Shown piece by piece: positions 7,342 through 14,035 of a stretch of 15,011 nt of DNA. The stretch is from Chrysochromulina parva (lineage: Eukaryota > Haptophyta > Prymnesiales > Chrysochromulinaceae): the NCBI GenBank assembly GCA_002887195.1, contig PJAB01001365.1:1-15011 (forward strand). The letters run 5' to 3'. Positions within the stretch are counted from its first letter, which is position 1. The number at the start of each line of letters is the position of its first letter. The position numbers and the translations under genes were made by a program. Below the pieces are notes generated by a model, which saw nothing but the letters and a program-made list of their open reading frames with translations, was not told the origin of the DNA and did not search any database.

Positions 7342-8754
7342 TGCCGCTGCCGCCGCCGCCGCCGCCGCTGCTGCCGCTGCCGCCGCCGTTGCTGCCGCTG
7401 CCGCCAATGACCACGTATCGCACGCCACCAGCACGCTTATGCGAGCCTCCAACCCCCGCACGGAACTCGCGCTGCGGCATGGTGTTTGCATGCACGGCGT
7501 CTTCGCGGAGGACGTGGCAGAGGGTCGCGCCGATGCCCATCGCGAAGCGTCCGATGAACTGGATGAGCTTGTACGCGAGCGGGCCTGATGAGTGAGGTCA
7601 TCAGAGGTTCGTCAGAGGCCATCAGAGGTTCGTCAAAGGCCATCCGAGGGAACTCTTTGGACGGTTCATCAGAGGTCATCAGAGGTCATCAGAGGTCATC
7701 AGGGATCATCAAAGGTCATCAGAGGATCATCAGAGGCCATCAGCGGACCGTCGTGCGCCATCAGAGGTCATCAGAGGTCATCCGAGGTCATCAGCGGCAT
7801 CATCAGCGGACCGTCATGCGCCATCAGTTCGGTTAAATGCAGGGTTGTCCAGCCTGCGAGCACACCGTCCCCTTTGGCCACAACCGCCGAGGCGGCGCTC
7901 AGCGACGGCACTCCGAAGAACTCATGGGCGCCAAGGACGCCGCCCTCGCCCACCTCGACGGACCAGCGCTCGAAGGAGGCGGAGCCGAGCAGGAGCACCA
8001 TCACGCTGTCGATGTGCTCGCCTTCGCCGACGAGGCGCTGTCCCGAGCGGAATGGCTGGAACTGCGCGCGGTCGACGAGCAGTGAGAGCTCGGCGTCATC
8101 GAAGCGGCCCGCGCTCGCCGGCGCCACCTCAAGCTGCCGGCAGAGGTGCGTCGCCAGCCGCGCGCGGTACGCCTCGTGCAGGTCGAAGCGATCGAACTTC
8201 TCCGTCGAAGGGTCAGGCACGGTCATCGACCACTCTATGCTCCTCGGCACCAAGGCGCATAGGTCGCTCCTTCCATTCTCGAGCTGGCGCACGGCTGCGA
8301 TGCGCCCCAGCGTGCGCAAGAGCCGCGTGCCAAGGCCCGGCCAGTCGCGCACAAAAGTGTGCAGCTGCTTCGTCGTCATCGTTGCGAGACGGCTCGGACT
8401 CGCCCCCCGCACTCGCACGGTAGCGCACCGCTCGGCTGCTGGGTGCAGCGCCGCCATCTCGCCGACAACGTCGCCCAGGCCGAGCACGGAGAGCTGCGCG
8501 CCCTTCTTCTCGACGGCGAGCGAGCCGGAGAGGACGACGCCAAACCAATCGCCACGCTCGGCCGATGTGATGATGACCTCGTCGGGTTGGCACGGCCGGA
8601 TGGACATGGCGAGCGCAAGAAGCTCGAGGTCACCATCCACCCAGCCGTCACCGACCCACGGCTGCCTCCCGCGCAGCTCATGCCGAATTGCATGGTGTGG
8701 CTCGCCGCCATTGGCCGTCACCGCCGCTTTGATGGCGGCGCGGAAGGCTTCCAT
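4271..8754 (-). CDS. Tandem cyclic-nucleotide-binding, coiled-coil, repeat-rich protein
   Basis: Reconstructed here from seven exons on the minus strand: 8754-7812, 7584-7187, 7135-7100, 7028-6993, 6941-6906, 6839-6783 and 6712-4271; all joins keep frame, giving 1,315 residues. CNB domain 1 (about 40-150) keeps the phosphate-binding cassette VGEM...RCAT (Glu99, Arg109), so it may bind cAMP or cGMP. CNB domain 2 (about 215-330) lacks these residues. Its last helix, PLAYKLIQFIGRF, is completed only by joining exons 1 and 2, which supports the intron. A Gly/Ser tract, then a Glu/Gln/Arg-rich coiled coil with repeated LSESERLSAALQ, then about 730 low-complexity residues follow. The first ATG is 8754; the frame is open to about 8865 without another. 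No catalytic domain is seen, so a scaffold or signalling adaptor is an inference. The last exon might hide introns. Confidence is higher for the exons left of domain 2 than for the exact tail. Confidence 0.75.
4710..4945 (-). repeat. 72-bp tandem repeat inside the last exon
   Basis: The marker CTGAGCGAGCCAAGG (plus strand) begins at 4710, 4782 and 4854, with a diverged copy at 4926: an exact 72-bp period. In protein it gives 24-residue units of the type SAVASTG, AVASTG, AVASTG, SLGSL. Each unit contains 18-bp sub-repeats (GCCACGGCGCCGGTGCTC). Confidence 0.9.
5012..5044. repeat. Inverted copy of the 18-bp sub-repeat
   Basis: This 33-nt stretch is the reverse complement of 4886-4918 with one mismatch. 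It therefore carries the same sub-repeat in opposite orientation, read in the protein as GAGARHGAGAR instead of AVASTG. The arms are 93 nt apart. Confidence 0.75.
5153..5224 (-). repeat. 27-bp tandem repeat in the last exon
   Basis: GGGTGAGGA begins at 5153, 5180 and 5207, an exact 27-bp period with nearly identical units; the last copy is cut short. In protein it reads SSPSAVSST, SSPSALSST, a Ser/Pro-rich 9-residue unit. Confidence 0.85.
6713..7186 (-). repeat. Tandem mini-exon/minisatellite-intron array
   Basis: On the minus strand a 36-nt exon (LSESERLSAALQ, ending CTGCAG) alternates with introns that all start GTGAGTGTCGTT and then run through 10-nt repeats ACTGATTGCC to an AG. Exons: end of the large exon at 7187, then 7135-7100, 7028-6993, 6941-6906 and a variant 6839-6783. 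Introns: 7186-7136 (51 nt), 7099-7029 (71), 6992-6942 (51), 6905-6840 (66) and 6782-6713 (70). The first three contain 3, 5 and 3 decamers and differ by multiples of ten. Two exon variants (CGGCTGTCC versus CGGTTGTCC) cluster by position, as expected from successive tandem duplication. Confidence 0.85.
7292..7406 (-). repeat. CCG/CGG trinucleotide tract encoding poly-Gly
   Basis: A nearly pure CCG run (about 16 units from 7292) is followed by mixed CTG/CCG triplets. On the coding (minus) strand it gives a Gly/Ser linker between CNB domain 2 and the coiled coil. Length is likely to be polymorphic. Confidence 0.85.
7585..7811 (-). other. Intron 1 of the CNB gene, filled with a CTGATGACCT minisatellite
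   Basis: Donor GACG|GTCCGCTG (7812/7811) and acceptor CATCAG|GCCCGC (7585/7584) join MAHDG to PLAYKLIQF and complete the second CNB domain. The 227-nt body consists of degenerate 10-11-nt units of the CTGATGACCT type. A 24-nt block at 7741-7764 repeats 7804-7827, which straddles the exon edge, with one mismatch. The donor GTCCGC is unusual. Confidence 0.7.
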
Positions 8755-9039
8755 TTGCTGGAAACCGTTCGACCAGGGGGAGTGTGAATGAGCGTACCGG
8801 TAAAAAGACACCGGGGGCCGGGACCGGAAAGTTCGATCTTGAAGTGGGAGCAGGTATCTTCACAACACGTACCCAAAAGCCAAATAAGAATAAGTGCTCC
8901 TCTCTCTCTCTCTCTCGCTCCCTCTTCCGTCCTTCACGGCATTTCCTTCGTCTCGCGCGCTCCGACAGCGCAACGAGTCTTTCGTGCGAGAGAGCTGGAG
9001 ATCCAATTGAGATCCCTCCCTGTGCATGCTTACGTACGC
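8755..9039. promoter_or_regulatory. Region between the CNB gene start and the sterol reductase 3' end
   Basis: No gene is seen. It must hold the CNB gene promoter and the 3' end of the sterol reductase gene, both on the minus strand. Visible items are TTACCGGTA (minus strand, 8803-8795), about 40 nt before the CNB ATG, and a TC/GA microsatellite at about 8899-8925. No AATAAA is evident after the reductase stop. Confidence 0.45.
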
Positions 9040-10734
9040 TCAGATAATGCCCGGCACGAAGACAGCGGGCACCTTCTGCTTGTACGTCTCCCAGTCTGCA
9101 CCGTACTTGACAGAGCAGAAGTGGTCATCGCGCACCGCGCGGTGGATCAGGAGCACTGCGAAATAGATGGCGTAAAAATAGGCGACGGGCGAGGCGCCTC
9201 CGCAGGTCAGGCACCATGAGAGGCCCATGAGCCAGTCGCCCGTGTAGTTGATCTTGCGCGCCATGCCCCACCAGCCGGAAGTGAGCAAGCGCGTGCCGCG
9301 CTTGGTCGGAAGGAACTGCAGGTGCGCCACCTCGGGGGCGTTCGGGTTGCGCCGAAAGGCATCCTTCTCTGAGTTGGCGCCGCGGAAGATGCAGAGCCCG
9401 AGGACGTTGAGAGCGAGGACCAGGACGAGAGCCCACCAGGGCAGCTGCGGGTCGTGGTCGACGAGGATGCGCGCCTGGGAGGAAAGCGAGGGAGAGCGAG
9501 GGGTGAGCGTTGCGTCAATGATGGCAGCTACGGGCGAGCAGCTGCGGGCGAGCGGCGGGCGGTGGCGGCGGCGGGCGCGCACCTGCAGTGAATAAGTGAA
9601 GGGCACCCACGCGAGGTCGCCAAAGGCGAGCATGAAGCCGAAGCCGTCGGTGGTGACGTCCATGGTGGTGAGGATCGCTTGCTCATTGGCGAGCGCATCC
9701 CACACGTAGTACGCCTGGCCCAAGTTGACGGCGATCATCGAGCCCGAGACGGTCCCGTCACGCTCGTACTGCTTGAACGCCATGCCCAGGTTGAGAAGCA
9801 TCCATCCGATGAGACCCGGGCGCAACTCACACGCGACCTTCAAATCGAGCATGCCGATGCGTGGGTTGAGCGCGCGCCCGATGAAGAAGTCGTACACTGC
9901 GTTGCCCGTCTGTCCACCCGCCGCAAGCAGCTCGCCGCGCCGGAAGGAGGCCGCGTAGCAGTACGCGGCCATCGCGAACGAGTAGGCGATAGCCGCGCTG
10001 GTGAGCTCGAGGTAATGGTCGTACACGAGCGACAGGGTGATGGTGGAGGGCTCTTTGTAGTAGAGGCCAGCAGCAGGCAGCACGACGAACACGGCCACGC
10101 ACAGCCAAAAGGCCAGGTGCGCGTTGATGTAGTAGTTCAGGTGCGAGCCGTCGGCCAGCTTGACGCCCGGCACCGTTGCGCCCGGGAGCACGAGGTAGAG
10201 AATAAAGTGCAGCTTGATCCAGAGGAAGACGGCGAGGAAGGCCTTCCACGACCACAGCGAAGGGCTGTTCGGGCCGGTCAGCCCGGCGTACAGCTTCAAC
10301 GGCAACTCGTACGCATCGCTCCACTTTGTGACGCAATCCGCTTTGGTGCACCCAAAGTAGAGCATGTACACGACGAGCGGCAGAAAGATAATGATGGCGA
10401 CAGCGCCGAGCGGGCCGCCGAACTCGTACTCGCTGTGCGCCGCTGGCGCCGTGCTCGTCTGCCAGCCCTTGAGCTCCGTCTCGTAAACGCTCGGCTCCAG
10501 CTTCGTCGGTGGGGACGAGCGGGGTGCGCGAGCCGGTGACTTGGCCTTCGCAGGAGACTTGGCGCGTGCCGGCGATGCCTTGGCGCGTGCGGGCGATGCC
10601 TTGGCGCGTGCGGGCGAAGCCTTGGCGCGTGCGGGCGAAGCCTTGGCGCGTGCGGGCGAAGCCTTGGCCAGGTCCGCCGCCCCTAAGAGCGATTTGGCAC
10701 CGCCACGCGCGGGCGACTTTCCACGCGGCGGCAT
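9040..10734 (-). CDS. Delta14-sterol reductase (ERG24/TM7SF2/LBR family)
   Basis: Exons 10734-9583 and 9474-9040 give 528 residues. The enzyme reduces the C14-C15 double bond after C14 demethylation in sterol synthesis, using NADPH, in the ER or nuclear envelope. Family motifs run in order: LPGATVPGVKLADGSHLNY, YDFFIGRALNPRIG, DLKVACELRPGLIGW, LTTMDVTTDGFGFMLAFGD, WVPFTYSLQ, CIFRGANSEKDAFRRNP, SGWWGMARKINYTGDWLMG and IHRAVRDDHFCSVKYG. GFGFMLAFGD-WVPFTYS points to C14 reductase rather than DHCR7. About eight or more hydrophobic segments follow residue 108. The first ~75 residues are a basic tail with SPARAKA repeated five times. Removing the 108-nt intron brings TYSLQ to ARILVDHDP, as the family requires. 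The ATG sits in a short divergent promoter. Confidence 0.93.
   Translation of the reverse strand: MPPRGKSPARGGAKSLLGAADLAKASPARAKASPARAKASPARAKASPARAKASPARAKSPAKAKSPARAPRSSPPTKLEPSVYETELKGWQTSTAPAAHSEYEFGGPLGAVAIIIFLPLVVYMLYFGCTKADCVTKWSDAYELPLKLYAGLTGPNSPSLWSWKAFLAVFLWIKLHFILYLVLPGATVPGVKLADGSHLNYYINAHLAFWLCVAVFVVLPAAGLYYKEPSTITLSLVYDHYLELTSAAIAYSFAMAAYCYAASFRRGELLAAGGQTGNAVYDFFIGRALNPRIGMLDLKVACELRPGLIGWMLLNLGMAFKQYERDGTVSGSMIAVNLGQAYYVWDALANEQAILTTMDVTTDGFGFMLAFGDLAWVPFTYSLQVRARRRHRPPLARSCSPVAAIIDATLTPRSPSLSSQARILVDHDPQLPWWALVLVLALNVLGLCIFRGANSEKDAFRRNPNAPEVAHLQFLPTKRGTRLLTSGWWGMARKINYTGDWLMGLSWCLTCGGASPVAYFYAIYFAVLLIHRAVRDDHFCSVKYGADWETYKQKVPAVFVPGII
9475..9582 (-). other. Intron of the sterol reductase gene, in frame and without stops
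   Basis: The boundaries on the minus strand are CTGCAG|GTGCGC and CTCCCAG|GCGCGC. The intron is exactly 108 nt, phase 0, and contains no stop, so retention would insert 36 Arg/Ser/Pro-rich residues into a conserved membrane region. Confidence 0.88.
10558..10668 (-). repeat. 21-bp tandem repeat encoding KASPARA
   Basis: Five near-identical 21-nt units (plus-strand core CTTGGCGCGTGCGGGC) encode KASPARA in the N-terminal tail of the sterol reductase, followed by the related SPAKAK and SPARAP. Confidence 0.9.
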
Positions 10735-10912
10735 GGATTTTTGCTACCGGTCGGCAACCATTTACCGGTAACTTTCCACAGTTCAGCACTAAAATTCCCT
10801 TCTCCGCTGATGGCGCTCGGGCCGTGACACGTCCCTGAGGTTTCTCTGCAGAGCCTCAGGAAGTGTTGTGATCTGTGTACCGCGTTTGGAAATGCGCGAG
10901 CACGAGTCATAA
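10735..10912. promoter_or_regulatory. Compact divergent promoter
   Basis: Only 178 bp separate the two divergent ATGs (10734 minus, 10913 plus). Two TACCGGT elements are seen, at 10745-10751 and inside the palindrome TTACCGGTAA at 10762-10771. The latter lies about 30 nt before the sterol reductase ATG. The start of the right gene has the context ATAAATGG, with A at -3. No TATA box is obvious. Confidence 0.5.
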
Positions 10913-12916
10913 ATGGTGTCGACGTTGACGGCGCCGCCGACGGCGGTGCAGGTCGGTGGTGGCTGCGCGTCGGTGGCGGTGACGGCCACGGTACATGGCG
11001 TTCGTCTAGTGGTGCAGCGCCGGAACATTGAGGAAGAATGGGATCAGGTGGATCCGTGCTTCTTTGACGCGGACTACTCGGTCGCTGCGTCGACGGGCAG
11101 CCTGATGTGGGAGGGCTCCTGGGCTTGTATCGAGCTGCTGCGGCAGCCGAGCCCGCACAGCTGGCTCACGAGCACATTGCGTGGCCGTCGGGTCGTCGAG
11201 CTCGGCTCGGGGATAGGTCTGCTTGGCCTGTGCGCCGCGGCGGCCGGAGCTCACGTCCTCGTGACCGATGTACCAGCGGTTGTGGCCACGACGCTCGCCG
11301 CCAACGTCCAGGCCAACGCCGGCACCGGCGTGGGCGCTCAAAACGGCGCCTACCCGTCCGGAGCGGCGGAGGCGGAGGCACCGGCCGTAGGGCGCGCGTG
11401 GCGCGGTGCGGTCAAGGTGGGCACGGGCTCCATCGCTGCCCAAGCGCTGAATTGGCTCGGCCCTCTCGAGGAGCAGATGCACCCTAACGACGCTCGGGAA
11501 GCCGAGGTGGTGTTGGCGGCCGAGTGCGTGTGGCTGCGCGACCTCGTCGAGCCCTTCGTCGCGACCGTTGCCGGGTTGCTGCACTCGCCACCGAGCTCGA
11601 GCGCCGTAGCGGGCGCATCGGCATGCGGGCCGCCGCGCGTGTGTTTGATGGCTTTCCGCGACCGAGCAACCGACACCTCGGCCACCTTTAGCAACGCCGC
11701 CGAGGTGATCCGCGCCTTTGAGCGAGCTGGCTGTGTGGCTGCTATGCTTGGCAAGGGCGATGCACCCGAGTCGCCAGGGCTCCTCACCACCTTTTACCAG
11801 ATCCAGACGGAGGGCTCGAGTGCGCCACTCGTAACGGCGACGCGTCCGGTCGCGAAGCCCGATGGTACGATGCCGACGTCGCTGGAGGCATCGGCGGTGC
11901 TGGTGGCGCCCTTGCCGGCGCCGTCGCCGGCGGCGCCATCAGAACCGCCCGCGACAGCGCCATCAGAACCGCCCGCGACGGCGCCAGCCGAGCCGCCCGC
12001 GACGGCGCCAGCTGAACCGCCCGCGACGGCGCCAGGAGAGCCGCCCGCGACGGCGCCAGCAGAGCCGGCCTCCGCTGCGCGCGTGAGCATCCGCGTCGCG
12101 CCCTCGGGCACCGCGGGCGGCGGCGTCTGCCTCTCACTCTTCGTGTGTGCGGTGCAGAGGCAGTCGAGGCGGCAGCGGAAGGGCGAGGCAGCACTGGCGG
12201 CCGCCGCGCATAGCGCGACCGTTGCATTCGACTTAGGCTCCTTTGGTGCGCTGATGCACGAGGCTGAGTGCGCGGCGCTCGCGAAGCAGCTCGCGCAGGT
12301 CTTCGGGTACAACCGACAGCTGCGCGCGCCCTTTCGACTGGCCGCGTGCGGGCTAGGGTGTGAAACGCATTCTCCCATCGCCGCCGCCCTCGCCACGCAC
12401 GCTTGGGATCGATGGACCCTCGCCCGCATCCCCGAAGCGCCGTGGCACGCCTTCGAGCTGGGCGCCGTCGTGTACCTCAGCGCGGATGCGGAGCAGGTGC
12501 TCCAAAGCATCGGCGCCACCGACGTGCTCGTCATCGGCGGCCTCGTCGACTACGTGAACACATCCGATCGGGCGGGCGAGGCCCTGCGCGTGGCTGAGGC
12601 GCACGGTGTGCGCACGGCGCGGCTGCCGCTGGACGATCTCGTGAGTGTGCGCAAGACAAGCCTCACTTGCCTTGCCGTCTTTCAGATCTTGGCGGGCTTT
12701 GCGGCGAGCGGCGATTGGGCGACAGCCGTGCGCGAGGCGCCGGCGATGCACTGCGCCCCGCTGCGAAAGTATGTGCGCTGGAAGCCCGCAAGTGGACTGC
12801 CTCCGCTTGGGCGCCGGGCGCTCCTTGCGCCCACTGCAGCAGCAGACTCCGTGTCGTCCGAGGACGAGGGTGGCATGGAAGGTGAGGAAGGAGGAGCAGG
12901 TGAGATGGATGCTTGA
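10913..12916 (+). CDS. Fusion of Rossmann methyltransferase (Methyltransf_16 type) and Trm10-type tRNA methyltransferase
   Basis: An uninterrupted frame of 667 residues. Residues ~50-296 form a class-I SAM methyltransferase of the FAM86/METTL21-like group: WEGSWACIELL, motif I VVELGSGIGLLGL (94-106), TDVPAVVATTLAANV, and AAECVWL at 202-208 in place of the usual DxxY. Then comes a linker of five EPPATAP octads (343-385) and a basic stretch RRQRKG. Residues ~436-623 match Trm10 SPOUT enzymes: VAFDLGSFGALM, NRQLRAPFRL, VVYLSAD, VLVIGGLVD (Asp546, the family's conserved Asp), GVRTARLPLDD and FQILAGFAASGDWATA. The C-terminus is acidic. Trm10 proteins methylate purine N1 at tRNA position 9; the Methyltransf_16 group methylates protein lysines, often on translation factors. 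Combining both in one chain is inferred as real because no stop or intron-like break separates them. Substrates are unknown. Confidence 0.85.
   Translation: MVSTLTAPPTAVQVGGGCASVAVTATVHGVRLVVQRRNIEEEWDQVDPCFFDADYSVAASTGSLMWEGSWACIELLRQPSPHSWLTSTLRGRRVVELGSGIGLLGLCAAAAGAHVLVTDVPAVVATTLAANVQANAGTGVGAQNGAYPSGAAEAEAPAVGRAWRGAVKVGTGSIAAQALNWLGPLEEQMHPNDAREAEVVLAAECVWLRDLVEPFVATVAGLLHSPPSSSAVAGASACGPPRVCLMAFRDRATDTSATFSNAAEVIRAFERAGCVAAMLGKGDAPESPGLLTTFYQIQTEGSSAPLVTATRPVAKPDGTMPTSLEASAVLVAPLPAPSPAAPSEPPATAPSEPPATAPAEPPATAPAEPPATAPGEPPATAPAEPASAARVSIRVAPSGTAGGGVCLSLFVCAVQRQSRRQRKGEAALAAAAHSATVAFDLGSFGALMHEAECAALAKQLAQVFGYNRQLRAPFRLAACGLGCETHSPIAAALATHAWDRWTLARIPEAPWHAFELGAVVYLSADAEQVLQSIGATDVLVIGGLVDYVNTSDRAGEALRVAEAHGVRTARLPLDDLVSVRKTSLTCLAVFQILAGFAASGDWATAVREAPAMHCAPLRKYVRWKPASGLPPLGRRALLAPTAAADSVSSEDEGGMEGEEGGAGEMDA
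11939..12067 (+). repeat. 24-bp tandem repeat encoding a Pro/Ala linker
   Basis: Five units of a 24-nt sequence (core GCCCGCGACGGCGCCA) encode EPPATAP plus one variable residue. The array joins the two methyltransferase domains and probably acts as a flexible or extended spacer. Confidence 0.9.
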
Positions 12917-14035
12917 CCAGTGCGGGGCGGACCGCGCGGGACCGGTGTTTTCGCACTTTTCCGGTAATACGTTCCGACGTTCGTCGAGCACACCGCGATC
13001 CGCGTGAGGCGCACTTTTCTAAATTCTAGGGGGGGGACGGGACATACTTTCACTACTCTGAGGAGGTGCGCGAGCTCTGATGAGTGATGTGAAGACGAGA
13101 CATGATGTGTGCGATGTCCCGGATGACCTCTGAAGTCTGATGATCTCTGATGACCTCTGATGGCCTCTGATGACCTCTGATGAGTATCTGATGAGTATCT
13201 GATGAGGACCGCGCGGAGGTGCGCGAGCTCACTGATGGCCATTGATGGCCACTGACTACCTCTGATTGAAATCAATTCACAATTGCCACCGATGACCATG
13301 GATTGGCTCGGATGACCATTGATTGGCTCGGATGACCGTTGATTGGCTTGGATGACCGTTGATGACCTTGGATGACCGTTGATTGGCTCGGATGACCGTT
13401 GATTCGCTCTGAGTGCAGGTGCGCGAGTCACGTGCCGGACTGGCCTCGAGCACGTGAAAAGGCGTCCTTGTAGCACACGTCGACGTGCGTGACAAAGCCA
13501 GCCCTCAGGTGCGTCACCGAGCGTAGCACGCACCTGCTTGGCGATGCGCGTTTGCAGCCAGCCTCCAGCGCTGTTGTGCTCACTTGCGCGCCATCTTGGC
13601 CAGATTGACCGGGCGGGCGGGCTGGTACGCGCGCAGGCGGTGAGCCGGCACCTATGGGCAGCCGTCGTGCCGTGGCTTAGGGCGCCAGCCGTCACAGCTC
13701 GATCGCGAGTCTGGCTCTGGGCTTGGCAACGGCTCGGAGGGTGACTCGGAGGGCGCCCTTGGCGCCGTCGTTGAGATTGTGTCGACATGAGCTGCGAGCA
13801 TGAGAGACTTTTGTGTGAGCCGCGGATGTCTGGAAGAAGGTCAGCATGGCGAGCAATTTTCTCGAGCACTCCTGCAGGCGAACTTCTCTGTGGAAGCCCA
13901 CGCGCTCGCTTTGCGTAAATTTTCAGCACCCTATTGAAAACGCCTAATCCGGCAGCTTCCATATTAGGAAATAACTTCACAGATCACGAAACAGCGATAC
14001 ACACATGTTCACAGTGCTTGCACAAACATTTTCTT
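12917..14035. other. Gene-poor interval with minisatellites
   Basis: No gene can be supported. It holds a run of eight G near 13029-13036, decamer minisatellites at about 13110-13413, and GC-rich sequence to about 13930. The final ~100 bp are AT-rich and abut the 3' end of the LRR gene. Open frames here are either repeat translations or have no recognisable domain. Confidence 0.5.
13110..13413 (+). repeat. Decamer minisatellite blocks
   Basis: Block one (about 13110-13200) is built from CTGATGACCT-type units on the plus strand. Block two (about 13289-13410) alternates GATTGGCTCG and GATGACCGTT, an exact 20-bp dimer of two decamers. A GTGCGCGAG element lies just before block one (13066), between the blocks (13219) and after block two (13419). 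Confidence 0.85.

Noticed and set aside
6762..8791. Long plus-strand frames over the CNB gene
   Set aside because: They translate the minisatellites (SGNQWQSVA, VIRGHQRSS) and the antisense of CNB domains; the minus strand has the family motifs and splice sites.
9040..10734. DHCR7 (7-dehydrocholesterol reductase) as identity
   Set aside because: The GFGFMLAFGD-WVPFTYS segment matches C14 reductases; DHCR7 has a different sequence (HFGWYLGWGD type) there.
13692..13901. Small minus-strand frame ending KPRARLAIEL
   Set aside because: Plausible-looking end but no homologous motif, no clear start context, and adjacent frames are equally open.
12682..13980. Long minus-strand open frame (432 residues)
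   Set aside because: It runs through decamer minisatellites (ANQRSSEPINGH-type translation) and antisense of the Trm10 domain, with no recognisable domain; open by composition.
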